In this document: piece by piece, positions 1-16,200 of the stretch
Position numbering within the stretch: the first letter of the stretch is position 1
How the letters are laid out: every line of letters begins with the position of its first letter
Origin: Panonychus citri
Lineage: Eukaryota; Arthropoda; Arachnida; Trombidiformes; Tetranychidae
Direction of reading: 5' to 3'
Length of the DNA: 64,000 bases
NCBI RefSeq assembly: GCF_014898815.1
Contig: NW_026515420.1
Span: 1-64,000 of the forward strand
Position numbers and translations under genes: made by a program
Notes under the pieces: model-generated
The model's input: the letters and a program-made list of their open reading frames with translations, nothing else
What the model was told of the DNA's origin: nothing
Databases searched by the model: none

Positions 1-1061
1 TCATTACCATGTCAAAGTTTCATGATTCAAGTTCCTAATGCGATAATATGAAATTCATGATACTTTTCTTGATGGAAATAAATGTTTTAATGAGATAAAG
101 AATTTGCACAAATTTCTTTTCAAGTTCGATTCAAAGTATTAGAACTTAAAGTGAATATCGAAAAGAAAATCATTTCGTTCACATGGTAATCTTTTTTTAT
201 TCCATCATGAGATGTTTTCTCTCTCTCTCTCTCTCTCTTTCTATCTCTAGTTTCTTTCCTAATTCATGGCAAAATCGACTGAATTTATATTCAAAGGTTC
301 GAGCTAAAAAAAGTTCTAAGAACTTTATTTAATCATTAAGGTTGAATGGTAACTGATTATCATTATTATTAACTTAACTTCATCGAATCATCATCAATCT
401 TATAAAGATTCAGATTAAGCTTTATGAGAGAGAAAGGGAGAGGTAGAAGAAAAAAGTTCTTATTCTCGAACTGATTTCATAAAATTCTTCAGGAATTTAC
501 AAGAAGAAAGTCATGATTAATATACTCATGGAAAAAGTTCGTATAATTCATGATAAGTGTTAAACTGTTGCTTCCTTTCAGTTAAAATCCAAGGTAAACA
601 GATTATTTAGCTCATTGTCAATTCATTTCATGATAACTTTCAACATCGATTTAGAAATGAATACATTTCATGGAATTACAGAAGTTGAGTATTCAGAAAT
701 TGCAAAATTTATCCTCTGGTTATTGATGAGAAGATATCAGAAACAGACTAGGCAAGGATAAGATTTAGTAGGAAAAATCAATTCTGATAATATCTCATGA
801 CAGACTGACAAATGATTGAGGATGACAACTGAAAAGATAATCTTGAAATCGTTTAAATCTTGATTATCTGAATCATCAATTTCTGATCTTATTTTGTAAT
901 ACTTTTTATCAAAATTGTAGAATTTCATTTCCCATCTAATATTCAATTCCCATGAGATTAGATCCAATACCATCTCAAGAAATCAGTCTATCTTTCGAGT
1001 ACCAAAATTTCAAGGTCAACTAAAGTTGATGTAAGTATCAATCGTTTTCATTATTCTGATA
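1..1061 (-). other. sequence 3' of the FN3 exon, probably intron
   Basis: I see no transmembrane exon and no convincing coding exon on either strand. A (CT)n tract lies at 219-238. The sequence is AT-rich with scattered ATCATG and AAAAAGTTC words. Confidence 0.6.
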
Positions 1062-1067
1062 ACTTGC

Positions 1068-1373
1068 CTTGTTTTTTAGCCTCTTTTTGAGGTAAATTAA
1101 GTGTATAAGTGGTCAAGGAAACGGATGGACTTCGACCTTTCTTATTGCTACCATAGATGTTGAGAGTAAACCTCGTTGAACTGGGAAGCGAATTGATATA
1201 AAATGAAGGCACTTGACTTGCGGTGGACCAATGGAGCTTTTGAATATCAGAATTATAAACTTCGAGGAAAAATATTTGAGTCAATCCACCGCTATCACCA
1301 GGTAAACATGAGACACTTAGGGAATCCAAAGTTTGGTTACGAATGGTACAATTGGTCACTGAATCAGGAGGAC
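1068..1373 (-). CDS. sidestep-like exon 8: FN3 domain
   Basis: The exon begins SPPDSVTNCTIRNQT and continues with VSCLPGDSGGLTQIFFLEVYN, a fibronectin type III module of the sidestep type. It ends KEAKKQG. The best donor is AAG|GCAAGT at 1062-1067, a GC donor. Using it makes the exon 306 bp and phase 1, matching every other intron of the gene. Without it the frame reads on to a TAA at 1051-1053 and would give a secreted form without a membrane anchor. The transmembrane exon should lie left of the window. Confidence 0.85.
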
Positions 1374-4300
1374 CTTTCAAATGAGAAGGAAGAAAATATT
1401 ATATAAGATTAAAAATTTGTATCCCAAATTCATTCAATAGAAAAACATGATTCATGATAAATCTCCTGGAAAAACATTGTAGAAACAAATTGTAACTTCG
1501 ACAAATGATAATAAATTTTGCCAGAATTCTCATGGTTCTGAACAATGAATAGGATAATAAATGGTTCTTCAAATACTTATCATGTTATCAATTGTTACCT
1601 TTCCATGTTTTTGGTTTCACAACTCTAGAACTTTTTGTTTTCTAACAATTCTCAGATTCATTCATGTAGTTATCACATTTTCAATCAGAAATCAATCAGT
1701 GAACCAGCAAATTCATTCAACGGAGAAAAAAAAAGTGAGAAAAAGTCGACAACTTTGTAATAATAATGTTCGAGCATAATAATAACATATATCATCGTCA
1801 TGATTATAACACCAACCTGAGAAATTGAACCTTAGAATGATTTTTAGAACAAAAAAGTTCCAAAGACAAACTATAACTTAACTTTTTCTCATATCTGTTT
1901 ACCTTTGATATTATTTTACCTTTCGCTTTGTTGCAAAACTTTCAGTCTATTAGGTGGTTCCTGAGATTTCATTTCAATTGTCACGAAACATCATGAAGAT
2001 TGCAACATTATGTTCCAGTAAGAGTATTTCATCATTTCATGATAGCTCTCAATTCTGTTAATATCTTTCATGGTTCGAGAACTTTTCTCTTTTTTTCTTT
2101 GTCCTTCTTATTACTAATTCGAGATTCATTTTGATCTCTTCATCTTTTGTCCTCTGTTAATACCTGATAAGTCCCGATTCATACAGTTGAACAATCATCT
2201 GTCCATCATGATAAACTAATCCTGTCAAAGCAATCCAATCAAGGATTTGTAATACAGATCATGTAGTATTCAGAGGTATGAGAGATCTGGATATGGATTC
2301 AGGGAGAAAGAATGAGAAATGAAATAACATATCGATTCAATAACAAGAATAACAGCAACTTCTATTAGATGTCTGGGGTTAGAAAAATTCAGCAAGTATA
2401 TTGATATAAGAAAAAAATAATAGAAATAAACGAAACACGGAAATATTCAACTTATATAAATATGAAAAAAGTGAAAAATAAGTTTAGAAATCAAGATGGA
2501 AATAATCAATTCTAAATTAACTTTCACATTCTATTATTATCGAGTTGACTCCAGATCATGAATGGATCAATTTTGCTACAAATTCAAATTTCCATCATTA
2601 TGTTAAATTTGCAAATAAAATCAGAATTCAACAGAACCGCCGCAGGGATTGGAATCGCTTCTCATTCCCAATTGAATCATTATCTTTCCTAAGCGATCTA
2701 CCTCCTTTCTCCCATGCATATCAATGTATATCAAATTCATTGTTCCACCACCCACTCCACCCAATCGGTCTCTCTCTCTTGTATGTTACATGACATTCAT
2801 TTTCATGGTTGTGTCTTTTTCTGAGCCAAATGGATTAAATGGAGTAACAATTTAGATGGGGTGTGGTAAGAGAGCGTGACAATTCCCATGAGAAGATGGA
2901 AATTATGAAATAAACTATGAAAAAATATGGAACATGGAACAATCTTGCTCATTGAGAATAGAAAATTTTATCCCAAAGAATTTCCATCCATTATTATTTT
3001 CCATAGACTTCCCCTGTTTCTCCATTTTTATAATCATCATTATCATCATCAACTAAACTGTTCCTAAAGTAGAAGAAGCATTTATATATTGTTATCATTT
3101 TTATTGTTATCATCATCATCATCACAATTATTAATGTATTATCATCATTCTCATCTCATGAAAGTCATTGTCTCTCCATCTATTCATAAGAACATAATTT
3201 ATATCCAACTCTGAGCAGGGAATTGAAACTTACACCAAAAGTGTGTATGTGTGACTCATTTGATTACAATTAACATGAACAACAATTTAACAATAGATTA
3301 TTATGATTACAATCGACAACTCGTTCAGAATTTCAATCTATTCAAAGCCAAAGGAAATTAATTAATAATTTGTCCAAATGAAACAAATTCCCAAGTTTAA
3401 TTTCTTCAATGAAAATCCATTAAATGTTCATTCAATTCTTTCGATAACAATTTCATCGTCTAGACATTTCCTAGAACTCATAGTTTCAGGGAGAAAAATA
3501 TCAAATCGTATTGAAAGTAAATATCGTAAACTTTTTCCATCGAAAAAAAAAGTTATATTCAAATTCATCTTGAGATTACCTTTGAATTTGATACAAAGTT
3601 CGTGTTAAATTGTATCATGAAAGTTTCATTCAGATGAAAAGAAACATTTTTTTCAGAAACAACTCAAAATAATTTGGAAGTTCATGTAAAAACAACTCGG
3701 CAAAGCGATTAGAACTCGACAAAAAAAATACTTTCAGCAAAATGAAGCAAAAACTGTTTCAACAGCAACAACAATCAAATGAGGTGTCACTCAGATGGAT
3801 TCACAAAAACTGTCAGAACTTTTTGTTTTCATGGTTATTATTATTATTATCATGAAGTTCTGGGGGATATTGTAAAAGTAATTGTTCAGGAGGATGATAA
3901 GAGAGGGATGAGAATGATGATAAGGAAAATAAATCCACTGGAAAAGATTGACATGAAAAAACAAGATGTCGACAAGATTAACGGGATAACCTTGTAATAC
4001 AATCAACCAAAGGACAGATGATTAAATTGAAACAATTAGGTAAATAACCTTGTTAGTTTGTATCATTTATATTGTCCAGTTTAATTGTCCAACCATCTAA
4101 ATATATCAAAGCTTATTTATCATAACAATAAAAAAAAATCCATAGACATTGAGCAACATCAGTTCAATTGAATGCTCATAATAACCAAAGTTGAAGGTTA
4201 ATCTAATTTTCATTTTCACCAAAGAAACAAAGACAAAGTCTATCATGGTTTTCATTGTCTACTCCATGAAATTATCAACTCACTCATGTCCTTGGACTTT

Positions 4301-7300
4301 GAATTAATTGTAACCAGAAATAGAAAATAATAACTAAGCTTATTGTCCAAATTTCATGATACTCAACATGTTCACAGTATTATATTATTTAGACTGAACA
4401 TGCAATCCTATTTATAGCATTTCAATAGTTTCTTACAACATGAATTTCCATGAGCTGGACAATGTCCAGAAAAAAAAGTTGATTCTCTTTCTCTCTCTCT
4501 TTATTGCCAGTTACTTACTTGCTGGAATCACTTGATATGAACAAGGGTCAGTCTGGACACCCACTTTATTTGATCCCCAACAAAGTAGGACACCATAGGA
4601 GTTTTTATACTTTGGTACATAGGAAACTACGGAAAGACTTGAATTTGAGGTAAATGAACGTATCTCAACAGTTTCCAGGGTATTATTGAGCATCCAATTA
4701 AACTGAACATCATCTGGATCAGCATCAACTGAACAGCTTATATTGACCATCTCATTACGAGCTACACCAAATTTAACTTCCTGGAAAGGTTTACAAACAG
4801 GGGAAACTGAATATCATCAGATAGGAAAAGAGATAAATAAAAACATCAATAGTAATTAGAATCACAATTGACTTTTATAAGATGAGAAAATCAAATAAAC
4901 AAACAATTTGAAACAATTTAGATGAAATCGCTTATTCTGAGAAGAGATTAATGTTATATATATTGAAAAGATTTCCAATCTTACAGAACTTTTCAGAACT
5001 TTTCTTCCTTTTATACTTTGATTAATGTTCAATATCTTGTGATAATAAATGATTGTTGATGTTCTTGTTTCATCATGAAAACGATAATAAAAAAAAGTTC
5101 ATGAAAACAAAGGTAAATCCATGGAATTCAAACTTTAGAGGCTCGATTGTTACATAAAGAATATTATTTTATCCCGAGAAAAAAAAGGTCTAGTTACTTG
5201 AGAATTCAGGTTAATAGTGTAAAAGAAAAATTGAAAAAAAACGAAACTTAATCTTTCACAATAAAAGATGAAGTGAAAAAGGGATTAGTGAATCTGGAAC
5301 GGGATTAAAGGGATATAATGATCAACTACTTTTCTCTAGTGAAACGATGATAATGGAAAACAATGGAGAGAAAATTTCGGAAAATCATTGGAATTCAATT
5401 TGACCAGAATTTTCTTTCACAAATATTTCAAGTCCTTTTATATCTTCATCATCTCATGAGCCTATCATCATGACTTGAATTTCAGGTAAAGTCAATCGTT
5501 TTTATGAACTTTTATCGTTTTCTTTCATCTTCTTGTAACTTTAGTCTGTAAAAAAATTCTCTGAACAAAATGGTCAAGAGATTATTCTGAAAACTGATCA
5601 AAAGACAGAACTGTATCTTTTGTATGTTCCAATGAAAATTGAAACCGATAAGTTACCATGTAAAAGTGCATGATGGTAATATACTAAGCAGAGAGAAAAT
5701 GGAAACAAGAAATTTTTGTTCTGGAAAAAAATTCAGAGGTAAAAACATCATGAAAAGTTAATAGGAAAACATGAAAAGTTCAATCGTAATATATTCAATT
5801 CAATTGATTGGTAAGCTTTTGCAGACAAAGCAATCAAAGAAACCATGTTAATAATTTACTTGATTGTTGTTTACAAAGAAACAATTTTCTTGAGCAATAA
5901 AAATCACATGGAAAATATCAGAGCAAAAAGAAATTGAATTTACAAAAAGTATTGAAATTCATCATGACTTATTCATTTACTTTTTACATGTAATAGATTC
6001 CAAAAGAACCGTTCGGGCAGTTGGTCAAGTTATCGATTTGAGTTCTCATGGAGATTGAAAATGGTATCCAGCGAATTTGAGGAAATTTTCCAAACAAATG
6101 TGTAGATTCCTCTGAAAGAGACTCAAGAACTTTTACTAATCAGAATCATGATGGAAAAAAAAAATTCCATAAAGTTGGTTATTCTCATCTCTTATTATCG
6201 ACAAACGATTATGTGATGAGTGATAGAGAGTTTGTGTCATCAACATCTCAAGTATTTTCCCATTATCATCCACCACATCAACAAAGGTAAATGTCCATAA
6301 AAGAGATGATATTTTTTTGAAGATAAAAAATGATGACCATAGGAAGAAGAGAAGAAACAAAATTCTCTCAGGAGATTCAGGGTCCATGTATTATTTTTCT
6401 ATCCAAGTGACAAGCTTGAGTGAACTTTAAGGGTTTAAGGAAATGTTACATTATCATCATCAAGTTTTCATCCCATTTTATCCTCTATTTTCAACTCAAT
6501 TTCTTGAATATAACATTCGACTAACTTATCATCTTATTAATATAATAATCACCATGCAGATTATTATCATCTGAGATTTATGGAACTCCTTGTAACTAAT
6601 CATTTCCATCTACTCGATTAATCAATGTATCAGCTGTTGTTTGGACATTTCACCAAGTTACCCCTTTAAATTGATTCCAAATTTTTCGCGGTAAATATCA
6701 TTGGATTGTCTTTCGAGTGATTGATTAGTGCGATTCGATAGTTGAACGAGCGAAAACTTGATAAAACTCAAAATCATAGTAAATTACATGATAACTTTTG
6801 ACTTATCATCTAATAAATAAAAACTTTTGTTTATCGAGAGGAAAATGAAATGCTCAATGTATCAATTTATATATTTACAATGTTCCAGGTCAAGAAGTGA
6901 TCACTTGAAGAGAGGATGAACTCAAGATTAATATCAATTCAGTCTCATGCAGTAAATGATAGTTCATTTCATGGTGGAAAAGGATCTTAATGAAATATAC
7001 ATAAGATTTTAACTATTTATCGCTCACTCTCTAGCATTTACACAAGAGACTCATTGTCTTAAAGATTTCAAATGGGTCTCTTATCCTTACTATCATCATC
7101 ATAATTAATCATGATTATTCATAATGAATTGAAACGTATTACCCTGAATTTAGATACAATATAAACAATAAGCTAAATGTTGCTCCATGTAAATCAGAAT
7201 CTAAATCTTGAGGGAAAATCATCTTACAATAGTTTATTTTAATTTTGAATTTCTCATGTTTATATATTTGTAAACATTATGATGGTGCATATGGAGTTAA

Positions 7301-10300
7301 ATTGCCGATTTAAATAAACCTTTCAGTTCATAAATTCTGAGCAAAATGTTACAATGTGACATCTAAATTCTGTAAGAAAATTTGATTGGTACATAACCAT
7401 GAATTCTGTTCACTTCTGTTTATTATTATCCATTTTCCCTCTCATTTTATTTCTTCCTCTCTCCATTTTCATTTTCTTTATCAAACCTTATATTCCTTTT
7501 AAGATGATCATCGTCATCAGAACTCTGGTGAACTAATCCCTAAGGCGATTCTGATCTATCATCATGATCGTTATATTATTCATAATACTCAATTCTTGCT
7601 TCATGTTTACAATCTTTCTCGTCATTTCATCAAAATCTTCTCTGTTCTATCCATTATCTTACTTAACTGTATTCTGAATTCTATCATGAAAAAAAGAGAT
7701 ATTCTTACCCATTTAACCAATTTCGACAATGAACACTTCCACTCTTCCATCTTACCTCTCACTTCCTTTTCCTTTTTCCTCTTCCAACACCTAAACTTAT
7801 TCATCGGCAAAATTCATTACCTTGGGAAAAAGATGAGCACATGAAAATTTCAATGTTCTAATGAATTAAAATCTATAATAATGAAATAAATTTAAGGAAT
7901 GATAAAAAAACGAGTAAAAGTTGAATGGAAAACAAAAAAAAAACTTGAAATCGAAATTTTTTCTCAATCAATCCCCTGAGGCGATTTAATAATTTCATAG
8001 CTAACAAGATGTTGAAACGATTTCATTCAACTTTCGTCATTATCATCAATAAATGATCAACAATAATCACTTATGGTTAAAGTTAATTGTATTTTCGTTA
8101 TCATTGCAATCGTTTCACTCTTAGTAGGTCAACATGTTATAAACAACATTGATCTTCATCAATAATAACAAAGGTAAACAAGAGAGGGATAAATTTTAAT
8201 TTGATTTATTTTATTTATGCTGAATCAATGTTTCTGTTATCCTTAATCATCATCATCATCATTCAATTTAAGTTGATCATTAATCAATTTGATTCTTGGT
8301 GATGTTTCATATACTATTTCTAAATTGTAATGATTCAGATTGACAATCAGAGAAAAAGGTTAAGAGAAACTGATATTTGAAGACGAAAAATTTATGATAA
8401 ATATTGACTGAGTATTCACATCATGGTCAATAGGTGCAAGTTCATGGTAATTTAGACTAGGAGTGGGAAAAAATTCTGAAAGTTCATTAATGAATTTGGA
8501 TCATCAGACACAATGAGATTTTCCCATGTAAAAGTTAAAAGATTATGTTTATCTGGATGAGAATAAAAGTTTTTACAATGTAAACAAAATAAAAAAAGCT
8601 AAGACTCAATTAGATTGGTGGATTTTAGATGAGATTCAGATTAAGTTCATGGTGAAAAAAAAGAGTTGAAACTGAAAGCAGGGGAAAAAATCAATTCCAA
8701 CTCAAACTCTTGCCATTCATTAATTGGTTACAATGAATTAATCAACTTGTCTTATCAAGTTGCTGGTAAATCTTAATTAACTCAATCAACAGAGGTGAAT
8801 AAAAAAAACTAATGCAAAGTTCATCAAGATGAAATCCAGAGAAAAGTTCAATGCAACAGAATAACAATTGAACGAAAAATGGAAATATAAACTCTGATGG
8901 AAACAGTTCGAGAATTGACAGAATTTTCAAAGAAAAACATTCTAGATAAAATTCTGTCATGATGATATTTATGAAGAGAATGCTAGTGGTTAGAAATCAA
9001 ACAGAATCGAAAGAGTTTCTTAACATTCTCCATGTAAGAACATTTTCTCAGAGAGAGAGAGAGAGAGAGATGATAATTATTGCATCTTTGGTGTCATCAT
9101 GATGATAATTCATTGGTTTTTTACATAAAATTCTGACACAAACAAACACACTCCTCGTGTTGATTGATAATGTATATAAGATAAGTAACTCAAATTGACT
9201 TATTACACCTTAATTAACAACCTTTTTCCACTTCCTATTCCATCATATCCACTCCCTCTTTCCGTAAGGTAATAAATCATTAGCCTTGATTTTCATACCT
9301 TTTGTATGATATACAAATGATATGATTTTTTTACAACATGCAATCAATCAGAAAACATTAGCTCAATGGAAATTATTGAATTTACATGAACATGAGAAAA
9401 TTTATCGAGATAAGTTATCATTTATTTAGCTAAGAAGAAAAGAATATTATTTTTTTTATATTCTATTCGTTTTTCACTCCAACTTATATGGTTTGATTTC
9501 ATGAAATTTTTATACCGAAGTTAATGTAAAGGTAAGAGGAAGGAAAAAAGGTTTTCACCTTCAGTTCTCATGAGATTGAAACTCGGGGAACATTATTTAA
9601 GGTGAAAGACTAATTTTCATCAACCAAAGGCAAGGGAGAGAAAGGAGAGGAAGAGGGTGGGGTGGGTGAGACATGGAAAAGACAAAGATGTATGAAGGAA
9701 AAGTATACAAACATAGAAGAAAAAAGAAAAAGCAAAACAAGAGATTCTGATGAAGATAATGGTGGATGATAAAGGTAAACAATAGGATGGAAAAAGAAAA
9801 CATCACAACATTTTAGAGCTTCAACTGTATTCGTCTTCCCTTCATTCATTGTAAGGAAAAGTGGGTATGCAATGAGTAGAAGAGGCTAAGATAAGATTAC
9901 ATTGAATAGAAGGAGGGAAAAAAATCGAAGCTCAAGAACATGAAGTGTAATTATTACTATCATAAGATTACAAACATTTTCCATCAAAAAGTTTTAATAT
10001 TTACCAGTTTTTCAGAGCATTTTCATCGTCATCATAATCCTAATCACTTGAGAATCAAGGACATCTAAAGTTCAACATGAAGATAGATTTTTACATGAAA
10101 ATTCAAGAAGGGAAAATCATTATCATCATCATCATCATGAAGTAAACATGAGAAAGGTTATCAAAGGTCCGATTAACAATATAATATGTATTATATTTAT
10201 TTATAGATGAAAATAATAATATCAAAAGCAATCAAGTAAATTTGCCTTAGGCCATTTTCATCCAAAGATTTGATTCAATATTAATTCAATTATAATGAAT

Positions 10301-13200
10301 TATCTCACTTGGAAATGTAATTTCATGACTTTCAGGATTTTTGCTCCTTCAAATTGGAGTGAAAGGTCACTGGTCATCCTCATTTTGTATACTGTACTTG
10401 TCTGTGATTCAATTGTCACTTGTAATTGTCATGTTATTGTAAAGTTTATTTCATGATAATATTTTATAAATGATAACTTCATTTACTAACTCTGAATACA
10501 TGATGAAATATTAATATTGTTCAAATATTAAACAATTAACAACTGTTGCTATTATTTGTCACTGTTATTAATTGACTTACAATGTTATCGTATCAATTGT
10601 TTATCTTATCACTCTTGAAATATTCAGTTTCATTGTTTACCATGAAACTTAAGTACCTTATCCCTTTCATGATAATTGTTATCAGAGAGTTAATTCAATT
10701 ATCTTGTTTTCATATTCAACTCGGCATTTCATTCAATACTAAAAACAATTAACTCGACTAATTGACTTAATTGGCTAAGATAAGATTAGAATCATTTTTG
10801 TTTTCTTTCTATTCCATGGAAAGTTCCATTCAGGAAAGAAGAAAAGTCAATTCGAAATGCATATTAACAAATGTCGAAAAAAAGTTCTAACATGATTGAC
10901 TTTGTAATGTGATACTAAGATATCATTTCTATCGGAGATTTTGAGATAAGTTCATTTGAGTTTCTCTTTTTCTGAAGAAACTTTTCATTTGGAATAATTC
11001 ATGTTTTAGAATTTTTCTTTTCATGATGTTTTTGAAAACAAGATTCATGATTATATCAAGTCAAACGTGAGTGGGAAAAAATTACAGAATCTGGAGGAAA
11101 AGGTTGTGGTGGGAGTGAGTGGAGTTGATGAATGACCATTGAAATATATCTTTGGTGTTGAGTGTTGAATCATGAACTTTGATTTCCATTGAGATGATAG
11201 ATAAATTCATGAGAAGATAGTGGATAGAAAAGAGCAAAAAGCAAGATGAGCATCATTTTCATAAGAAAACCATAAAGATGTAGATGAGGATGAAAAGGAA
11301 AGCAAGAAAGTGGATAAGAACAATTTTGTTTCTCTTTTTTCTATTATCATGTTTATCTCTTTCTCTTTATTCTGAATCTTCAACTTTTTTCACCATTGAA
11401 ATAAATCTCAAACAAAGAAAGAGGAAGTAACCATGATGATAGAAGAAGAAGATTATCTTGCAATGATAACATTTAATCTTAAATTTTCCAGGGAGGGAGA
11501 AGAGAATGAGACAGACAGAACTGTCTTCCCTTTTAACCGAAGAATATCAAGTTATCAGAACTTTTCAGAATTTCTAGAAACCCGGAAAATGTTGACATGA
11601 GTGTAAACAAACATCCTTAATGATAACCAACAAGAAACAAGAGTAAATTTGTAATTCACTCAAAGAGAAATAAAGTTATCATGGAAATTCAGAGTCAATT
11701 AAATGAATCCGATGTCCAGAACTTTATCTTTCCAAATGAAAATCATGCTTACCAAACTCAAGGTTACCCAAGAACTGAGAACCAATTTAATTTATTCTCA
11801 GTAGATTTCAATGTATATACTTTTTTCACCCTGAAAAGAATAGGAAAAAAAATATTCATTGCAAAAATTTTCTTCATTCATCTTCTTGAAACCAGATTAC
11901 CATGACAACTTATTTACCTATTAACAGATGATAATATTTACCTTTACGAGAAGTGATTCTAAACTCATTTGATTGAATAACAGGATAAGAGATGAGAAAA
12001 CAAGATTATCGAATCTCAAAGTCGAGACAGAACTTTGTTCCCTCTTAGAACAATTCTAAAGGCTATATAACCATTATCATCATGACGATAACTTGTAGAT
12101 GAGCATCAATGGAGAGACGATGATGATGGAAAAGTGAGAGAACGAGAATAATAATGTAAGATAAAGTGAAAAGAGACGACATTATATTAACATTGTTTGG
12201 ATAAAACTCTCTGGTAATTTTATCGTTTTTTCATCAAGGTATAAACAGAGCATTAACCTTTTACCTTCCTCTCTCAACCTCAATCATCATCATCATCATC
12301 GTCATCCCATTCAAGTCACTTCAACTCTCTTTGTTATGTTAGTCTTACATTTCCAATTGAATCTCATTCATTTCCAATAGATGATCAATTCAGAAATTTT
12401 TTCTCTTCCGCCTCCTCATCTTATCCCTAAGCTCAATTCTTAAATTTCATCTTTCTTTTTCTGGAAGATGCTCACTTTATTCTCATCTTCATCATCTTGC
12501 CCATCCCAATATAATAAAACATTTAATGTAAAAAGATAAACATTGTAAATGGAAAATATAATTTCTCAATTTTCATGATACATCATTTATTTTGTTGCTA
12601 CAAAATGTTAACAATAACAAAAGAAATAAATAGAAAATAGTTTTGAATGAACAGAGAAAGAGAGAGAAAAAAGTTCTGGTCATCTAGATTATTGCAATTG
12701 GTCAGATGATTAATATACCTATTGGAAAGTTAATGGTCGGTAAAGAGGGAAAATCTCAATTGAATTTACAGTTTGCAAGCGATTTGCCATGGAAAATGTT
12801 GTTCTTAAAATTGGTTACAATTTGGTATCTAATTGTAATTTAGAGCATTGATTCAACATTTTTCTATCCTCTTCATCTGATGGGATAATCTTCTCGATTA
12901 CTTGATATTAGATTAAGAAATTGTGCAAGTTAATCTTTCTCAAATTGAATGCAATTCACTTAGAAAGTGACAACTTATCATCATCATCATCATCTGCTAA
13001 CATGATTAGATTTAATTTAACAACACAGCCAGTGATGTAATTTCATTAGATTGCTACATTTAAACTTTGAGATTTTCAGAATCGATCGTAAAAAGTATAA
13101 CGCATTTGAAATGAACACCAGAATAGTGAAGAGGAAAAACTCTAATGTCGAAAAGAAAAGAATAACAAAATCAAGGAAGAAAATAATGATGGCGATGATA

Positions 13201-13238
<38 letters not shown>

Positions 13239-16200
13239 CTAAGAATAAGACAAAAAGAGGATAAGGAAATGATGAAAAATACATGAGCTTAAATCCAGCG
13301 AGATAAATGTTAATGATTGTACATTATCATCGCTTTAATATCGTCAAGTTACTTAGATTTTTTGAATCTCCAGATTCTTATTTAAGGAGGGAAAAAGACA
13401 TGATAAACTAGAGGAAAGGGTTAAAGTTCAAAAAAAAGCAAAACTCAATTCGAACTATGATGATCTGCAAAAAAGTTCGAAATACTAGATAACAATTTAT
13501 ACGAAAGAGAGTAATAAGAAATTGATGAGAACAGTGAGAAAAAGAAAATGAATCTCATGTTGATAATGATGATGATGATAGTGATAAGAATGATGATCAA
13601 GATGAGAATAAAAAATGTTCTTAAAAGAAATAGTAACTCGATAGATTTACAGAAAAAAAAAACCTCATTATCTGTCACCAAAAGTGTCATTTTTCCCTTT
13701 GCCGTGTCAATGGAAATGAAACTTTTTTATTCAAAATCATGATCATCAAAGTGAATGGGATGATAAGCTCATAATCATCATCATCTTCACCAACACCATC
13801 CTTGGCGAGGATACATAAACAATGGTTGTATCCTAATAACAATGACAATGGGAAACTGTTAATGACAATCAAGCGTACGGAGGTTGATTATATGCTCATC
13901 ACAATTAACACAATTAACTAACAACAGAAAACTATTTATCATTATTTATTGATGGTAACATAATAATAATTAAAGCTTAATTAAGCATAAATGAATAACT
14001 CCTTAATCAGTAAACAACAATATAACAAATTACGGATAATAAATAAATTAAGTTGGCACTTAATTGTTGTAAATGTAGTTTAAATCATCTTAATAATCAT
14101 TAACAGTTATGATCATCATCAAATCTCAATGTAAAAACTAATAGGATATAACAACAATCATTAACGATAAAGAATATCATTAAATTTGATCATTTAATTA
14201 ATACACACTTAAATGATTAATCATCATTGAAAATATCTAATCAATTAATCAGTTGATCATTAAGGTGAATCAGTTTTAATTATTTGGTCTCCTAGAAAAT
14301 TGCTTCTAATTATATCCTAAACTTTTTTTGAGATCATCTCAGTTAATTGTTGGTTTTTATTATCCTTTTAATGATCTAATTGATTATTTGTTAATAATAT
14401 GGTTTCAATTGGTCAACAATTATCAGCATTGCAACTTTTTATTGGGAGTGGTTGATGGTCAAGGCTTCAGATGGAGATGGTCAATGTTATCATTAGAGAG
14501 TAACTTGTGGTTTCCATCATGAAGATTGAATCATTGTCGATAATCATGATTGGATTGGAATAAAGGAGAAAAAAAATAATATTTCTCTTCTCATCTCGAG
14601 GAAAAAGTTCTGACATTCGAAGGATCAAACTAACACTTTCGATATCGTTGTAATTAATCAACAATCTTGTGATTACAAGTTGAGATTTTCCAAGTCAATA
14701 AATCTATTTGTCTACTTATCCTAATTGCAAAAGCGAATCTTCAATTGGATTAATAATTGATACGAGTTCATGCAATGATTAGAAATGATTATTCTCATGA
14801 GTCTGATTACCTTGATATTTTTGTTCTAAATGAATATTGAATTTTTTTCTTCGAATTTCGAGTTTTTTGTTTTGCATTTTCTCCTGTAAAAACTTTAGAT
14901 CTTTTTTTCTCCTCTTCGTTTATCCTCTTAAGATTATTTTCTCTGGTGATTACCCAGAGGAGAATCTGAATGATTACTGGATATTTGTTATTGGAAGAAG
15001 TTAATTGTTTGCATAATTTTCTTTTCTCTTATTAGTTTTTTTGCGAGAAAAACAAACGTGGAAAAAATATTTCGAATACAACAAAAATAAGATAACACTT
15101 ACAGAGCACTTTAAGGTAAAAGGTATCACTGGTTCCAATTCCTTCAGAGTTTGTTGCTGAGCACGAATAATATCCTCGATTTTGCCGTTTGACTTTCTGA
15201 AGGACAAGCGATTGATTCGAGATTATTATTCCAGATGAAGGTTGGGACATTAAAGGTGATCCATTGAATATCCAAGTGACCTCTGTAAGCCACGGGTTCG
15301 AATCGATGATACACTCAAAATACACATCACTTCCTTCACGAATTGAGTCACGATCAATTTTAGCACCAAGAACAATATTCACAATTGGAACATCTATAAG
15401 CGATTTAATCACAATTAGAACAAAAATGAAAGAAGACAATTAGAAAATGAAAGCATTACCTCTGTAAGGGCATTAATGGTCAGTTTCATCAAGCACTTTG
15501 ATTGTCAAGCCAATGGAAAACTTTACAATCAAAAAATAAGCGGAAAAGGAAGTTGGTTTTTTTGTTGTTGTTCTTATCTAATCAACAATCAAACTTGTTT
15601 ACAATTTGATTAGCTGATAAATAGCATAAAATCATTTGTACAATTTGTATCATTTGTGTATCTTATCAATCAATCAAACTGATGATGGTCATCATCATCA
15701 TCATCATCGTCATTTAAATGGTAACCGTTACTGTTAATACAACAATGATGATGAAAGTGATGATAAATCAGCTGAAACAATCGCAATCATCATGGAGAAA
15801 GTTCATTTATCATTTTCTATTCTTTCATAATCATTTCCCTTGTTTCTTGTATCAAGTTCATGTTCAATTGATTTTTCTCTTTTTCTTCCTGGTTCCATTT
15901 ACTCATCTCCATCATCATCATCATCATCGTCGTCATCCTCTCTTTGATTAATCTTCAACCCCAAAGAAAATAGATAATTATCATTATTAGTAATTGATTG
16001 TTTGTCTTAACAATTGTCATTGACATTTGATCATAAGTCAACTAATCCAAGTAAAAATCTTTCAAAGCTAAAAGATTATCGGTCATGATCATTACAAGAT
16101 AATGATGATTTAAAGGGAAAGAAATGGACAGTGAGAGAGAGAGAGAGAAAAAAACTAATCCACTAGAAGATTATTATTACGCAAAGAGAATAAGAATTAC

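Noticed and set aside
9597..9849. Overlapping minus-strand Phe/Leu-rich frames in intron 6
   Set aside because: Low-complexity translation of purine-rich DNA; no family or splice evidence.
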